Positions 24,550 through 33,836 of a stretch of 64,000 bases of DNA are shown piece after piece; positions within the stretch are counted from its first letter, which is position 1; each line of letters begins with the position of its first letter. The DNA is from an uncultured Bdellovibrionales bacterium (lineage in GTDB: Bacteria; Bdellovibrionota; Bdellovibrionia; Bdellovibrionales; Bdellovibrionaceae), in NCBI GenBank assembly GCA_903926205.1, contig CAIYID010000087.1:1-64000 (forward strand), written 5' to 3'. Position numbers and translations under genes: made by a program. The notes under the pieces were generated by a model. It made no database searches. It was not told the origin of the DNA and saw nothing but the letters and a program-made list of their open reading frames with translations.

Positions 24550-25671
24550 TTACTTCTTTAGAGGAAGCTGAAAGAATGTTCCAAACTCTTCAGCGTACTT
24601 TTGAGTTATGGCGCCATAGCCTGGATAAGGATGACCGTTAAGTTTGAAATTCACTCCAAAACTGGAAGCTCCCCAAGAATTTTTAAAATATAAAACACCT
24701 TTGTATGTAAACTCTTTGGTGCTGCCATCTTCCATTAACTGAGAAGTTTTCATTTCAGCATTGTCATCGTATCCAACAAGAACAACAGAATGTCCTTCAG
24801 GGTGAGCTTCTGACATTTTTCGATCAACAGAGCCTATTTCTGGATAACCAACCATTCCTTCAGCCCAAGGTTCTTGAGCTCTCGGTATGCCGAAATTAGG
24901 GCCTTCGCGATGGTTCCAGGCGCCGTAGTAAAAATCTAAATCGATTTGGAGTGGAATTCCTCGATTAAGAAGGGCTTTTACCTCATCAATGCTTAAGACC
25001 TGATATTCAGAATTGATATGGTTGGTAAAGACTTCATCTCGAAATTGAAAGGCTTCGTTGCGGACTTTAAGGAAATCCAAATTAAAAAGACGGCTGGAGG
25101 GATTCGAAAGCTGATTGTCGTGGGCCGTTAGTAAACGAGGGCTGTAATGAGAAACTAAACAAGCTTTTTTTAAAGATTTAGCAACCTTGCCACAACGCTC
25201 TTTGGAAAGTTTTGATTTTACATCTGTCCAATCCACACCAATATAAGGCATCGAAGACTCATTAATAGCTCCATATTTAACAAGTGCTGAGAAATTTGAT
25301 GGGGCATCAGAACCTTCTTCGCCGTGGCGATGGAATTCAACAATGTACTCCAGCCACTCCTCCGAAAGGTCAATAGACTCTTGTGCTTTACCGCGAATGA
25401 TCATCATCGATTCTAACACGGCAGTTGATGCAAATATTGAACAAGTTCCACGCGCAAGTTGACTGCGAATGGGTGTCTGTCGCGCAATCAAAGCCTCGGT
25501 GTTGCTCGCTTCTGGCAACGGCGCCCTAAATTGTGGAGATATCAAAAAGGGGGAAGCTGATTTTTTTTGATGAAGAGAAGGCGGATCAAGGGGAGCCTCT
25601 TCTTGCGCAAAAATTTGCTGAGACGAACTAACGGATACAAATAAAAAAAGTAAAAGTATTTTTAAATTCAT
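24550..25671 (-). CDS. Exported papain-like (C1 family) cysteine protease
   Basis: The 373-residue product has a signal peptide (MNLKILLLFLFVSVSSS, cleavage near FAQ) and a papain-type catalytic domain from about residue 70. Oxyanion Gln and nucleophile appear in RSQLARGTCSIFAS, the catalytic His in EGHSVVLVGYDDN, and the Asn in YFKNSWG, all in the right order. It is active by residue content. No obvious long inhibitory propeptide is seen, only a Pro-rich segment before the domain. It is probably secreted or periplasmic and, in a predator, could digest prey protein (inference). It follows other exported-hydrolase genes on the same strand. Confidence 0.87.
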   Translation of the reverse strand: MNLKILLLFLFVSVSSSQQIFAQEEAPLDPPSLHQKKSASPFLISPQFRAPLPEASNTEALIARQTPIRSQLARGTCSIFASTAVLESMMIIRGKAQESIDLSEEWLEYIVEFHRHGEEGSDAPSNFSALVKYGAINESSMPYIGVDWTDVKSKLSKERCGKVAKSLKKACLVSHYSPRLLTAHDNQLSNPSSRLFNLDFLKVRNEAFQFRDEVFTNHINSEYQVLSIDEVKALLNRGIPLQIDLDFYYGAWNHREGPNFGIPRAQEPWAEGMVGYPEIGSVDRKMSEAHPEGHSVVLVGYDDNAEMKTSQLMEDGSTKEFTYKGVLYFKNSWGASSFGVNFKLNGHPYPGYGAITQKYAEEFGTFFQLPLKK

Positions 25672-25797
25672 AATATCGACTCCAAGCCATGAGCGAAGTA
25701 TTGATTCTGCTAATAGCAAGGTGCTAGCATTGATGTCGCGGCCTGAACACTTTTATCAATTTGTTTTTTAGGCATAACATCATATCGATGTGGGTAT

Positions 25798-25848
25798 GGT
25801 TTTTTCTGTAAAAAGTTCAAAAATTCAATAGAATTTTCAGAAAAAACC
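25798..25848. repeat. Nested inverted repeat between two exported-hydrolase genes
   Basis: Outer arms GGTTTTTTCTG (25798-25808) and CAGAAAAAACC (25838-25848) are perfectly complementary over 11 bp. Between them an inner hairpin, AAAATTC-aata-GAATTTT (25820-25837), abuts the right arm, leaving an 11-base bulge on the left. It sits after the HExxH peptidase gene and before the C1 protease gene. It could end the upstream transcript or separate the two messages; no tail of U residues follows. Confidence 0.6.
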
Positions 25849-25887
25849 CACTGAATTTAATCGTTTTTTTAAATGAGAATTAAAGGA

Positions 25888-26580
25888 TTAATGAGAAGCT
25901 AGCGTTTTTAGTTTGAGCCATTTTTTAAAAGACTCATTTAAATCTTTAATTCCACAGTAGGTGTCTAAATAGGATTCCATTTTCATTCCGACGCTCAGTC
26001 GGAGGAGATTTCGCAAGTCGCATTTAGCCGCAATCATCTCAATCAAAGCCTGTGAAGCAAAATAGTGATAACGAATATGGTCGAATGAACCATTGAAGGG
26101 GTGAGTTAATTCATGAACATCTGCTGGCAAGGGTTGAGTGTTCATCCATTTGTAATCAACAACACCAGCTTTGGCTAATTCGTTCGCTAAGCCTTCTTCT
26201 AGCCATTTGGGAATAGCTTCATTGTATTTTTGATAAGAAATCACATGCACGAGTTCATGCCCAAAAATAGCATCAAAATTGACGTCAGTGACTTTTGGGC
26301 CGATGTGAATTGTATTGTCACCTTTTTTAGAGACTGCCAAAACGGTCGGACCTAGATTGTGAACTTTTTCAAAAGTGGACTGGTCTGAATAGAAGTAAAC
26401 CTCAACTCGGTGAATGTCCCATTCGAGCAAATTTTGAATTTTTTCTGCGATGGCATCGATGCGATGTTTTGTCACCCAGGTCGGTGCGTTTTCCATATGA
26501 GCGGCATTCGCTAAGAGTTCTTTTCCATATAAATTATGACAAAAACACACGCATAAAAATAATATCACTATTTTGAACAT
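25888..26580 (-). CDS. Exported HExxH (gluzincin-type) metallopeptidase
   Basis: The 230-residue protein has a signal peptide (MFKIVILFLCVCFCHNLYG) and a peptidase MA-like zinc site: FGHELVHVISYQ (HExxH, about residues 109-113) followed about 20 residues later by WLEEGLANELA, whose Glu is the third zinc ligand in this clan. A conserved aromatic-rich tail follows. It is probably a periplasmic or secreted zinc peptidase. It starts 26 bases after the phospholipase-like gene on the same strand, forming an exported-hydrolase operon. Confidence 0.8.
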   Translation of the reverse strand: MFKIVILFLCVCFCHNLYGKELLANAAHMENAPTWVTKHRIDAIAEKIQNLLEWDIHRVEVYFYSDQSTFEKVHNLGPTVLAVSKKGDNTIHIGPKVTDVNFDAIFGHELVHVISYQKYNEAIPKWLEEGLANELAKAGVVDYKWMNTQPLPADVHELTHPFNGSFDHIRYHYFASQALIEMIAAKCDLRNLLRLSVGMKMESYLDTYCGIKDLNESFKKWLKLKTLASH

Positions 26581-26605
26581 AATTAACTTTTGCAGACAAG
26601 GGAGC

Positions 26606-27439
26606 TCATTGCAAATAAAAAAAGCTGAGTGCTTTAAGGGTGCTTTGAACTGCTAAACGAAGCTGGCTTTGTTTAAAATTTTGATAATATTCCGTCGGGA
26701 TCGAATAATTCGTTTGATTGATCGTGATATCTGGATCACCAAAATGATTCCCAAAATATCCGTATTTGCCAAAATTATCAGTGAGCGCGGGAAGCCAAAA
26801 ATTGATTGAGGAGAGCTGTGACTTCACGTTTTCTTGCCCTGACTTGTGAATAGTTACTGGAACTGGAGTTTTTCTAACTAAGGCTAAAGTGACCAAGGCT
26901 GTGCTGCGATGAATTTCTTGGTAATTTTCGGTTATAGAAAAGTTTCTAATCTCATCACAAGATAATCCGGAACGAATATCTTCCGTCGAAGCTGCGTATT
27001 TTTCAAAGCCATCAGTAAAAAAATGATTGACCGGAACAACATGAGGAGGTGCTGCCATGTCTTGAATGTGGTGAACAAGATGTCCCAAATCAACTAAAAT
27101 GACAGGATTAAATTTTCCAAACAATTGAGAGTTATTTTGTATTTTTTCACTTAAACGTAGGACTCTCACAGAAGAATCGTAGCGGATAAGATCATTGAGT
27201 TTTTTTTCTGGATTGAAAAAATGAGAATACAGCAAATCTTTACGAAGAAGGTTGGTGTCCTCCTCTAAATCAGCCATCCAGAGAGCTTGTGTCGAGAAAC
27301 TATTAATCTTATCTGGAAAACAGGTATTGAAATCGGCAATCGCGGTTGTCATGACGATTTTGTGATCTCCTAAGCTAAGGCCAAAAGATTGAGTGGAGAG
27401 AAGAATGACAAATGCGATGCTGTTGAGTTTTATTCTCAT
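26606..27439 (-). CDS. Exported zinc-dependent phospholipase C / S1-P1-nuclease-like protein
   Basis: The 277-residue protein has a signal peptide (MRIKLNSIAFVILLSTQSFG) and begins LGDHKIVMTTAI, as in zinc phospholipase C, whose N-terminal residue and a nearby His bind zinc. The central motif LVHHIQDMAAPPHVVP matches the H-x-QD...P.H zinc-binding helix of that clan. Further ligands are not certain from eye alignment. The likely role is cleavage of phospholipids or nucleic acids outside the cytoplasm. AAGGAAA precedes the ATG. It shares an operon with the HExxH peptidase. Confidence 0.6.
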   Translation of the reverse strand: MRIKLNSIAFVILLSTQSFGLSLGDHKIVMTTAIADFNTCFPDKINSFSTQALWMADLEEDTNLLRKDLLYSHFFNPEKKLNDLIRYDSSVRVLRLSEKIQNNSQLFGKFNPVILVDLGHLVHHIQDMAAPPHVVPVNHFFTDGFEKYAASTEDIRSGLSCDEIRNFSITENYQEIHRSTALVTLALVRKTPVPVTIHKSGQENVKSQLSSINFWLPALTDNFGKYGYFGNHFGDPDITINQTNYSIPTEYYQNFKQSQLRLAVQSTLKALSFFYLQ

Positions 27440-27652
27440 TTCTATTTCCTTAAATCTATAGCCTCAAAAAAGTTGAACTTAATATAAAGGAAAAAGAAAA
27501 AAGGATCTTCTGTTATGTTTGTAACACCATGAAAAATATATCTGACAATTTTTTCGACGGGCGTTGCTTCTTATTTTTGTAGAGGAGATAGATTCTGTTT
27601 ATTACAACAGAAATGAAGGAATAATTTTCATTCAAATGCTAAGATCGGTCGA

Positions 27653-28414
27653 CTAAAAACAGAGGCCTGTCCCTAGACTTGTGTATTGAGCTTCCGTGTT
27701 GTTCGAACTCATATATGAATAAAACGGATGATTGGTGAGCAGAGTGTTATTGTGAGTCGTGATATAGTTATTGGGATTGGCAAGGAAAGAAGGCACTAAA
27801 GCTTTCAAATATCGATCCGGTGAGACGGGCGCCGCGGCCGTGCCAACACCATTGGTATAAATTCCTGCGCTTAAAATCGTTGCGGCAGGGGCATAACTGA
27901 AATCAACCACGAAGGTAATGTTTTGTAAAGCCGTTGCGGCTGATGAATTGCTCACGCCATAGGAGGTCGCCGTCGACGACAAGTTCTGCCAAGTCAACGC
28001 GTAGATTTCACTCGAAATCGAAGTGAAAGTACTGCTGCCAGTGTAATGTTCAAGATAAAAGGGCAATTGAACCGCGCTCGTATAACCGCCGGAAGAATTT
28101 GTTCCATAGGCCCAAAAAGTGAGAGTCGAACTATTATTTATAAAAGTCGAGGGAAAGGAATTAAAACGAACTCGAATAAGATTTTCGTTAAGCACTCCAT
28201 TGGAGGAATAGACTTCTAAATTCATTGATAAGTCCGAGATGCCGGCCACATCGCGGCTGCAATGAGTGATGGACTGACCCGCGGAATTGGTCGTGGAAGG
28301 AATTGTGCCGTTCACAATTGAGGCCGTTCCAGAATTACTCGACTGTGAACTACAATTGGAATAAGCCACAATAAATACCGAAAAACACACTAATAAGTAA
28401 AAATAATTTTTCAT
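27653..28414 (-). CDS. Exported Ser/Thr-rich protein, possible lipoprotein
   Basis: The 253-residue product starts with a hydrophobic signal (MKNYFYLLVCFSVFIVAYS) followed by NCSSQSS. The Cys could be lipidated, although Asn at -1 is atypical. The mature part is low in charge and rich in Ser, Thr, Asn and Ala, with beta-type stretches (NLIRVRFNSFPSTFINNSS; LTFWAYGTNSSGGY). No family is recognised. It may be a surface protein. It has a near-isolated position, with about 150-210 bases free on either side; those gaps show only AT-rich sequence and no clear element. Confidence 0.55.
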   Translation of the reverse strand: MKNYFYLLVCFSVFIVAYSNCSSQSSNSGTASIVNGTIPSTTNSAGQSITHCSRDVAGISDLSMNLEVYSSNGVLNENLIRVRFNSFPSTFINNSSTLTFWAYGTNSSGGYTSAVQLPFYLEHYTGSSTFTSISSEIYALTWQNLSSTATSYGVSNSSAATALQNITFVVDFSYAPAATILSAGIYTNGVGTAAAPVSPDRYLKALVPSFLANPNNYITTHNNTLLTNHPFYSYMSSNNTEAQYTSLGTGLCF

Positions 28415-28567
28415 CTCAACCGCCCCCTCAAAAATATCATTTTTTGGCGCAAATTTATTAGCTCATTGTCTCGTCGGCATAATATGAGATTTTCTAAAGA
28501 TTTTTGAAGAAAATTTATACAAAAACGAGAAGCAACCTTCAATGAGGTGTCAATAAGTTCGACAATT

Positions 28568-30316
28568 TTATGAGGCTATTGCAGGTCTTTTTGTTCTTGC
28601 TTGTTTGTTCTCAGAAACAACAGGAAGTTCGATGATAAATCGTGTATTGGGACTTGTGGAGTCGTAGCGCAGATTTCCACCGTGGGCCTCAATGATTTCT
28701 TTTGATAGACTTAAACCCAAACCTGTTCCCTTGCCAACTCCCTTGGTTGTGAAAAAGGGCACCATGATTCGGTCGGCGATTTCTCGCGAAAGTCCTAATC
28801 CGCAGTCGGTCACAGCAATTTTGACTCGATTTTTTTCCACTGAGGTCTCAATTTTTACCCAGCGATCTTGAAATTTCGAGATTTCATCAAAAGAATTATT
28901 TAGTAAATTTATCAGTACTTGCATAATTTGTGTTTCATTGATGTTGACGTGGACCCAGGTGGTTTTTAAGTCGGTTTGGACGGTGACCCCGACCGATTTA
29001 AAACGTTCTGCGGATAGAGCTAAAGCTTCGTCGATGATTGTATCAAGAGCTATTTTTTCAAGATGGAGGTCCGAGTGATTGGAAAATTTTCTTAAGCCAG
29101 AAACGATTTTCGATATTCGATCAACATTGTTTTCAATTTTTTTAAGACTTTCTTCTGTCTTTGATTCATTGAGTTCTCCTTGAGAAAGTCGGCGTCGCAT
29201 TTTTTCAATGTGTCCAGAAATGATCATCAAAGGGTTGTTGATTTCATGGGCAATTGAGCCTGACATCTCCCCTAAGGCGACAAACTTTGCAGAATTAGCA
29301 AGCTGCATTTGGTATTTTCTGAACTTTCGGTGACTGCTGAGAAAATAGCTAGAAAGGGCGATGCTCATCATAATACCAAATATAATGAGGCCAACGGAAC
29401 TTAAGCTTTGAATTTGCCAGGCAGAGAGTATGGGATTGAGATCTTTTCCAACGACAATGAGAATTGGATATGAAGAAATCCAAGAGTAAGTGTAAATTCT
29501 TTTAACCTGATCCACGGGGCTGACGGCTTGGAAAACTTCGCTGTGAACTTTTTGATTGATCACGGAAGTGGCTTCGGTGGGAGCGGTAAAAGCTTTGCCG
29601 GCCAGTTCTTTCTCTTCTGGAAAACGATAGAGAAATCGCAGTGGATTTCCGGTAGCCACTGTAAAAACAGTTTGTCCTTTGGCGTTAATTTTTTCTTGAA
29701 TACCTTTAAAAAAATCAGAAGAAAGTGAACACGTGGCGACTCCAAGAAATTGGCCATTTTTATCACTTAATCGCTTGGCAATAATAAGAACCCATTGGGT
29801 TTGATTTTTCTCAAAAATAGGCACAGTCACGCTGAAGAAATCAGTCGGAGCATTTTTTAAAGTTTTAAAGTAATCACTATCTGCTAAATTTGCATTGGAA
29901 TCAGCAAGAAGACCTTTGTCCGAGCTGTGCCACTGAGGGTCGCCATTTTCATCAATCAAAGACATTTTTGCTGTTTTAAATTTTTCTATGCTTTTTGTGT
30001 GGTGATTGAGATTTTCAATTTTAATGGCTTTGATTGAATGGGCTGTGAGTACGTCATAGGCGAGTTCATCAAGAACAATTTCTATGCCCTTCATTGAGGC
30101 GAGGACAGCTTCCTCTGTGATCATGGACATATTTTTCACTTGAATTTCTGCGTCGCGGATAACTTGCTCCCGATTCCCGAAAATTTGAAAAAGGACTGTA
30201 AAAAGAATAAGTCCGGCCAACATGAAGTTGCCGATGATGAAATAGGTGGTCGTCTGTGTTTGTTCTTGATGCTGATCTTTCACGAGAGTTTCTTCGGAAT
30301 GGAGACGCGACTTCAA
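28568..30316 (-). CDS. Orphan sensor histidine kinase with extracytoplasmic Cache-like domain
   Basis: The protein has a membrane helix at about residues 24-45, a roughly 240-residue extracytoplasmic sensor (Cache-like, with WHSSDKGLLADS and FFSVTVPIFEK), a second helix near 300-325, then the kinase core. The H-box is GEMSGSIAHEINNPL, the N-box INLLNNSFDEI, and the ATP lid DCGLGLS and GKGTGLGLSLSKEI, so it should be active. The apparent start is a TTG; a GTG twelve codons in is an alternative. No response regulator is adjacent. The same kinase subtype (HEINNPL) is found in the PAS kinase at 33872. Confidence 0.88.
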   Translation of the reverse strand: MKSRLHSEETLVKDQHQEQTQTTTYFIIGNFMLAGLILFTVLFQIFGNREQVIRDAEIQVKNMSMITEEAVLASMKGIEIVLDELAYDVLTAHSIKAIKIENLNHHTKSIEKFKTAKMSLIDENGDPQWHSSDKGLLADSNANLADSDYFKTLKNAPTDFFSVTVPIFEKNQTQWVLIIAKRLSDKNGQFLGVATCSLSSDFFKGIQEKINAKGQTVFTVATGNPLRFLYRFPEEKELAGKAFTAPTEATSVINQKVHSEVFQAVSPVDQVKRIYTYSWISSYPILIVVGKDLNPILSAWQIQSLSSVGLIIFGIMMSIALSSYFLSSHRKFRKYQMQLANSAKFVALGEMSGSIAHEINNPLMIISGHIEKMRRRLSQGELNESKTEESLKKIENNVDRISKIVSGLRKFSNHSDLHLEKIALDTIIDEALALSAERFKSVGVTVQTDLKTTWVHVNINETQIMQVLINLLNNSFDEISKFQDRWVKIETSVEKNRVKIAVTDCGLGLSREIADRIMVPFFTTKGVGKGTGLGLSLSKEIIEAHGGNLRYDSTSPNTRFIIELPVVSENKQARTKRPAIAS

Positions 30317-30382
30317 CAGGGGCTAAAGGTCGAGTAAACACCAATATTTGGTCAATATTTCATAAAAAATGAAGTTTTAGTT

Positions 30383-31381
30383 TTACTGTTTAACAATAAT
30401 TTTGAGTGTTTCGGCGACGAAGTGATCTAGCCACCGATAAAGCTCACCGGTCTTTTGGTCTATACCTAAGTACCCAACATGACCGCCGGTGGCTTCAATA
30501 TGCGTTTGAATAAATGGCGATTTCGCTGAGTTCAAGTAGTCCGATACATCAACAAAGGGATCGTCCTCAGCGGAGAGCATGAAACAAGGGCGATCGACTT
30601 TTTCCAAATGAGTTTTCATGGAACAAGTCGCGTAGTAATTTTCACGTGTTTTAAATTCTGTTGCGGGACCAGTGAAAATCCGATCGAAGTCATAGACCGT
30701 TGACCAAAAGGGAATCGGGTATTTTTTAGAAATTAAGCCAGATTCGTATTTGGTTTTTAAGCCTCGCCCCAGGCGGCTGACGAAGCGTAAATCGTAAATT
30801 CGATTAAGTCTCTGTCTTAATTTCAGAGCCCCTTTTTCTAAATCGAGGGGGGCATTGATGGTGATGGCGGCATCTGGCTTGATGTGACCGGCTCTTCCGG
30901 TGAGAAGATTTAATAGAATGCTACCACTCATGGAGAAGCCGATTCCAATATGAAAGTGATCTGGATATTTATTATGCAGCCATTCAAAGACATCGGAAGC
31001 ATCTTCGCCTCGTCCAGAATGATAAGGGTTTTTTGCTAGGCTTATTTCGGAAGAAGTTTCACTAGAGACACCTCGGTGATTCACCAGTGCTAAGCTGTAG
31101 CCAAGGTTTTCGACGACCAAAGCGGTTCTTTGCATATAATCAGAATTAATATTTCCTGATAACCCATGAAAAAGACTTACCATCACCGGAAGAGGTCCCT
31201 TGTGAGTATGAATTTTTAAATGATCTCCATCCTTCAAGGGGACAGAGAATTCTTCTAAAGAGAAATGGACTGTCGGGGAAGGAATTAAATGAGCCATGAT
31301 TGTTTGAGAATGTCCTCCACTTGCCCAAAAGGGAGGATTTAATTTTTTAATTATTTTCAATCGGGGAAGCTCTAATTCCAT
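30383..31381 (-). CDS. Alpha/beta hydrolase, YheT-like
   Basis: The 332-residue cytoplasmic protein belongs to the YheT group of alpha/beta hydrolases. Family marks are PFWASGGHSQTIMA near the N-terminus, LFHGLSGN, and the nucleophile elbow GFSMSGSILL with the serine. Asp appears in LSAEDDPFVD and the final His in ATGGHVGYLG, so the triad is complete. I start it at the ATG at 31381 (AGGAA upstream); longer starts at 31414 and 31513 are open. The substrate is unknown, and related proteins act as carboxylesterases or lipases. It lies downstream of nothing obvious and before the histidine kinase on the same strand. Confidence 0.85.
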   Translation of the reverse strand: MELELPRLKIIKKLNPPFWASGGHSQTIMAHLIPSPTVHFSLEEFSVPLKDGDHLKIHTHKGPLPVMVSLFHGLSGNINSDYMQRTALVVENLGYSLALVNHRGVSSETSSEISLAKNPYHSGRGEDASDVFEWLHNKYPDHFHIGIGFSMSGSILLNLLTGRAGHIKPDAAITINAPLDLEKGALKLRQRLNRIYDLRFVSRLGRGLKTKYESGLISKKYPIPFWSTVYDFDRIFTGPATEFKTRENYYATCSMKTHLEKVDRPCFMLSAEDDPFVDVSDYLNSAKSPFIQTHIEATGGHVGYLGIDQKTGELYRWLDHFVAETLKIIVKQ

Positions 31382-31533
31382 GATTGGGTTCCTGTCTGAT
31401 TCTATGTTTGCCATAACTTGAAAAAAAGCACAATGACGCGACTGCATATCAAGGGTCTTGATTGAAACACAGATGATCTCTGGCATCCTAAATTGAATAA
31501 TCATCAATAGCAAAATGGAAGGGCTTAAAATAA

Positions 31534-32118
31534 ATGATAAAATTTAAGAATAATTTTTTCCATCTAAAATTTTATATCTTTGTATTAGTTTGTATTTTTT
31601 CAGTTTTATCCTGCAAGCCGGTCGCATCAACATTAAAGTCTAATGGTAACACGGGCAATGGGCCAACTTATCAATCTGGAGTTTGCAGTCCAGGAATTGA
31701 GTGTAAAACCACCTCTTTGGATCAAACCAATTACACTCTTTGTAATCATCAACCAGCAGTGGCTCCGGCCATTACGAGTCCTTGGAAACATCAAAGAAAT
31801 TATACCGGAAAAACTGTTGTGACCACTTATCAGGTTTCAATCACTCCGAACTTAACTTTTACGGTGACAAACACCTGCTCTCAAGAAGGAGCGACTCTTG
31901 TTACAACCGCTACTTCCTATATTTTTTTGGCAACAGGTGCTATTGATGTGCGTAATCACTCGAGTAATACCCAACAGACCACCTTGCCAAGTGGAAAAAC
32001 TCTCACTTGTTCAACTGAAATTTTAACAGGAAATTTTACTTATTCATTCAATGGAAGTTGTCTTGTCTTTTTAGGAATGGGACCTCAAGCTTCAAAACTC
32101 ACTTTGGTTCCTAATTGA
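31534..32118 (+). CDS. Putative lipoprotein upstream of the GMC oxidoreductase
   Basis: The 194-residue protein has a basic start, a hydrophobic helix and a lipobox VLSC (Cys at about residue 27). The mature part is Thr- and Ser-rich with several cysteines (GVCSPGIECKT, YTLCNHQP, NTCSQEG, LTCSTE, GSCLVF), suggesting disulfides in a beta-rich periplasmic or surface domain. It ends nine bases before the GMC oxidoreductase start, so the two are likely co-transcribed. No family is recognised. Confidence 0.6.
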   Translation: MIKFKNNFFHLKFYIFVLVCIFSVLSCKPVASTLKSNGNTGNGPTYQSGVCSPGIECKTTSLDQTNYTLCNHQPAVAPAITSPWKHQRNYTGKTVVTTYQVSITPNLTFTVTNTCSQEGATLVTTATSYIFLATGAIDVRNHSSNTQQTTLPSGKTLTCSTEILTGNFTYSFNGSCLVFLGMGPQASKLTLVPN

Positions 32119-32127
32119 GGAAAAATC

Positions 32128-33693
32128 ATGAATACTGAAGTCTATGATTATGTGGTGATTGGCTCTGGTTTTGGTGGAGCTGTATCGGCTTTTAGATTGT
32201 CGCAAAAAGGTTACCGAGTGCTTATTCTTGAGCAGGGTAAAAAATGGCGCGCCGAGGATTTTCCTAAATCAAACTGGAATATAAAAAAATATTTATGGGC
32301 ACCGCTGCTTCGAAGTTTTGGTATCCAACGAATCAGTATTTTTAATGAAGCTTTTATTTTAAGTGGCGTGGGTTATGGCGGTGGAAGTCTTGTTTACGGA
32401 AACACCCATATGACACCGTCAAAAGAATTTTTTCAAAATCCTATTTGGGCTAAATTAGGAGCTTGGGAAGAAATTTTAGCGCCTCACTATCAAATGGCAA
32501 AAAAGATGCTTGGAACCACTCAAAATCCACATCTTGAAATTGAAGACGAAGCTCTCAAAACGGTGGCAGAGAAATGGGGTCGAGGTGCTAGTTTTTCTCC
32601 TTTGGATGTGGGAGTGTATTTCGGGGATCCGCTTCAAGAAAAAGATCCCTATTTCTCGGGTGAAGGACCATTAAGAAAGGGCTGTAATTTTTGTTCTGGC
32701 TGCATGGTTGGCTGTCCGAATGGCGCGAAAAATACGCTAGATAAAAACTATCTTTATTTTGCAGAAAAATCAGGAGCCGAAGTACGTACCGGAGTACGGG
32801 TCGAAAAAATTGAGTTCGAAAACGACGAATACATCTTGTCCTGTCATCCCACTGAGGATTTATTTAAATCTTTCAAAATTAAAATTCGCACCCGTGGGGT
32901 GGTCTTAGCAGCGGGTGTGTTAGGTAGTTTAGAAATACTTTTTAAACAAAAATGGAAATACAAAACCCTCACTAAACTTTCAGATAAATTAGGGGAAAAT
33001 TTTCGCACTAATTCGGAGTCCCTTTGCGGAGTCGCTGGAGCACAAAAAAAATTAAATAACGGAGTTGCCATCAGCTCCGTGATTCATCCAGATAATAATA
33101 CTCATATTCAGATTTGTAAGTATCCAGATGGCTCAGGATTGATGGGACGAATGGCCGTCATGTCCGCAGAGGATGGCGGAATTTTAAAACGAATCCTTCA
33201 ATCCACATTAAAAATATTTACCCAGCCAATCTCTTTCTTGAGAGTCTTTTTCGATTTTGAGTTTGCCTCTCGTTCTGTATTTTTATTAGTTATGCAAAAT
33301 CTAGATAACTCCATGAAAATGATTTTTAAGAAGAATTTATTTGGCTGGAGTATGAAAATGCAAAATGACTCTGGCCACGCAAGGGTCCCATCCTATGTGA
33401 GCACCGGGCAGCGTGTGATGAATGATTACGCGAAGGTTGTTGGCGGAGTGCCGCTCAATGCTTTCACCGAAGTCTTCTTTAACCTGAGTTCCACGGCTCA
33501 TGCCTTGGGTGGTTGTCCGATGGGTGCAAGTGTCGAAGAAGGTGTTGTTGATTCCCAATTTAACGTTTTTGGGTACCCGCGATTTTTTATTACGGATGGA
33601 TCCATCATTCCATGTAATCTAGGAGTAAATCCTAGCCTTACGATCACAGCTCTTAGTGAATACGCCATGAGTCTAGTCCAGGAGAAAAAATAG
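32128..33693 (+). CDS. GMC-family FAD oxidoreductase (cholesterol-oxidase-like)
   Basis: The 521-residue protein opens with the FAD-binding loop VIGSGFGGAVSAFRL and GMC motif GVGYGGGSLVYGNTH, and ends with the catalytic-His region AHALGGCPMGAS and GSIIPCNLGVNPSLTITA. It is closest in type to bacterial cholesterol-oxidase-like members. Near residues 190-205 it has KGCNFCSGCMVGCPNGAKNT, four cysteines spaced like a ferredoxin cluster. This is found in some GMC relatives, but its role is unclear. No signal peptide is visible, so it is probably cytoplasmic. The substrate (alcohol, sterol or lipid) is unknown. It follows a putative lipoprotein gene. Confidence 0.85.
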   Translation: MNTEVYDYVVIGSGFGGAVSAFRLSQKGYRVLILEQGKKWRAEDFPKSNWNIKKYLWAPLLRSFGIQRISIFNEAFILSGVGYGGGSLVYGNTHMTPSKEFFQNPIWAKLGAWEEILAPHYQMAKKMLGTTQNPHLEIEDEALKTVAEKWGRGASFSPLDVGVYFGDPLQEKDPYFSGEGPLRKGCNFCSGCMVGCPNGAKNTLDKNYLYFAEKSGAEVRTGVRVEKIEFENDEYILSCHPTEDLFKSFKIKIRTRGVVLAAGVLGSLEILFKQKWKYKTLTKLSDKLGENFRTNSESLCGVAGAQKKLNNGVAISSVIHPDNNTHIQICKYPDGSGLMGRMAVMSAEDGGILKRILQSTLKIFTQPISFLRVFFDFEFASRSVFLLVMQNLDNSMKMIFKKNLFGWSMKMQNDSGHARVPSYVSTGQRVMNDYAKVVGGVPLNAFTEVFFNLSSTAHALGGCPMGASVEEGVVDSQFNVFGYPRFFITDGSIIPCNLGVNPSLTITALSEYAMSLVQEKK

Positions 33694-33795
33694 AATAGAA
33701 CACGATCTTCTGCTCTAGCGTAACAGATGATTTCATTAGTTTTTTAGATTCGTTTTGATTTGAGAAAGTCCGTCCGGGCTGTCAATTCTCTAAGC

Positions 33796-33807
33796 AGACC
33801 TAGGTCT
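33796..33807. promoter_or_regulatory. 12-bp perfect palindrome AGACCTAGGTCT
   Basis: AGACCTAGGTCT is followed by a TATTTTTTT run and lies 50 bases before a sigma-28-like -10 element. It could be a regulator-binding site or a short-stem terminator for the GMC gene. The 8-mer CCTAGGTC inside it recurs upstream of the STAS gene (52148-52155), and GACCTAG occurs upstream of the 53957 gene. Confidence 0.35.
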
Positions 33808-33836
33808 TATTTTTTTGAGGGGTGGAGAAATAGACG

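Noticed and set aside
30069-30344. 91-residue minus-strand frame at the kinase start
   Set aside because: Out of frame with the sensor kinase and Arg/Ser-rich without any motif; a shadow.
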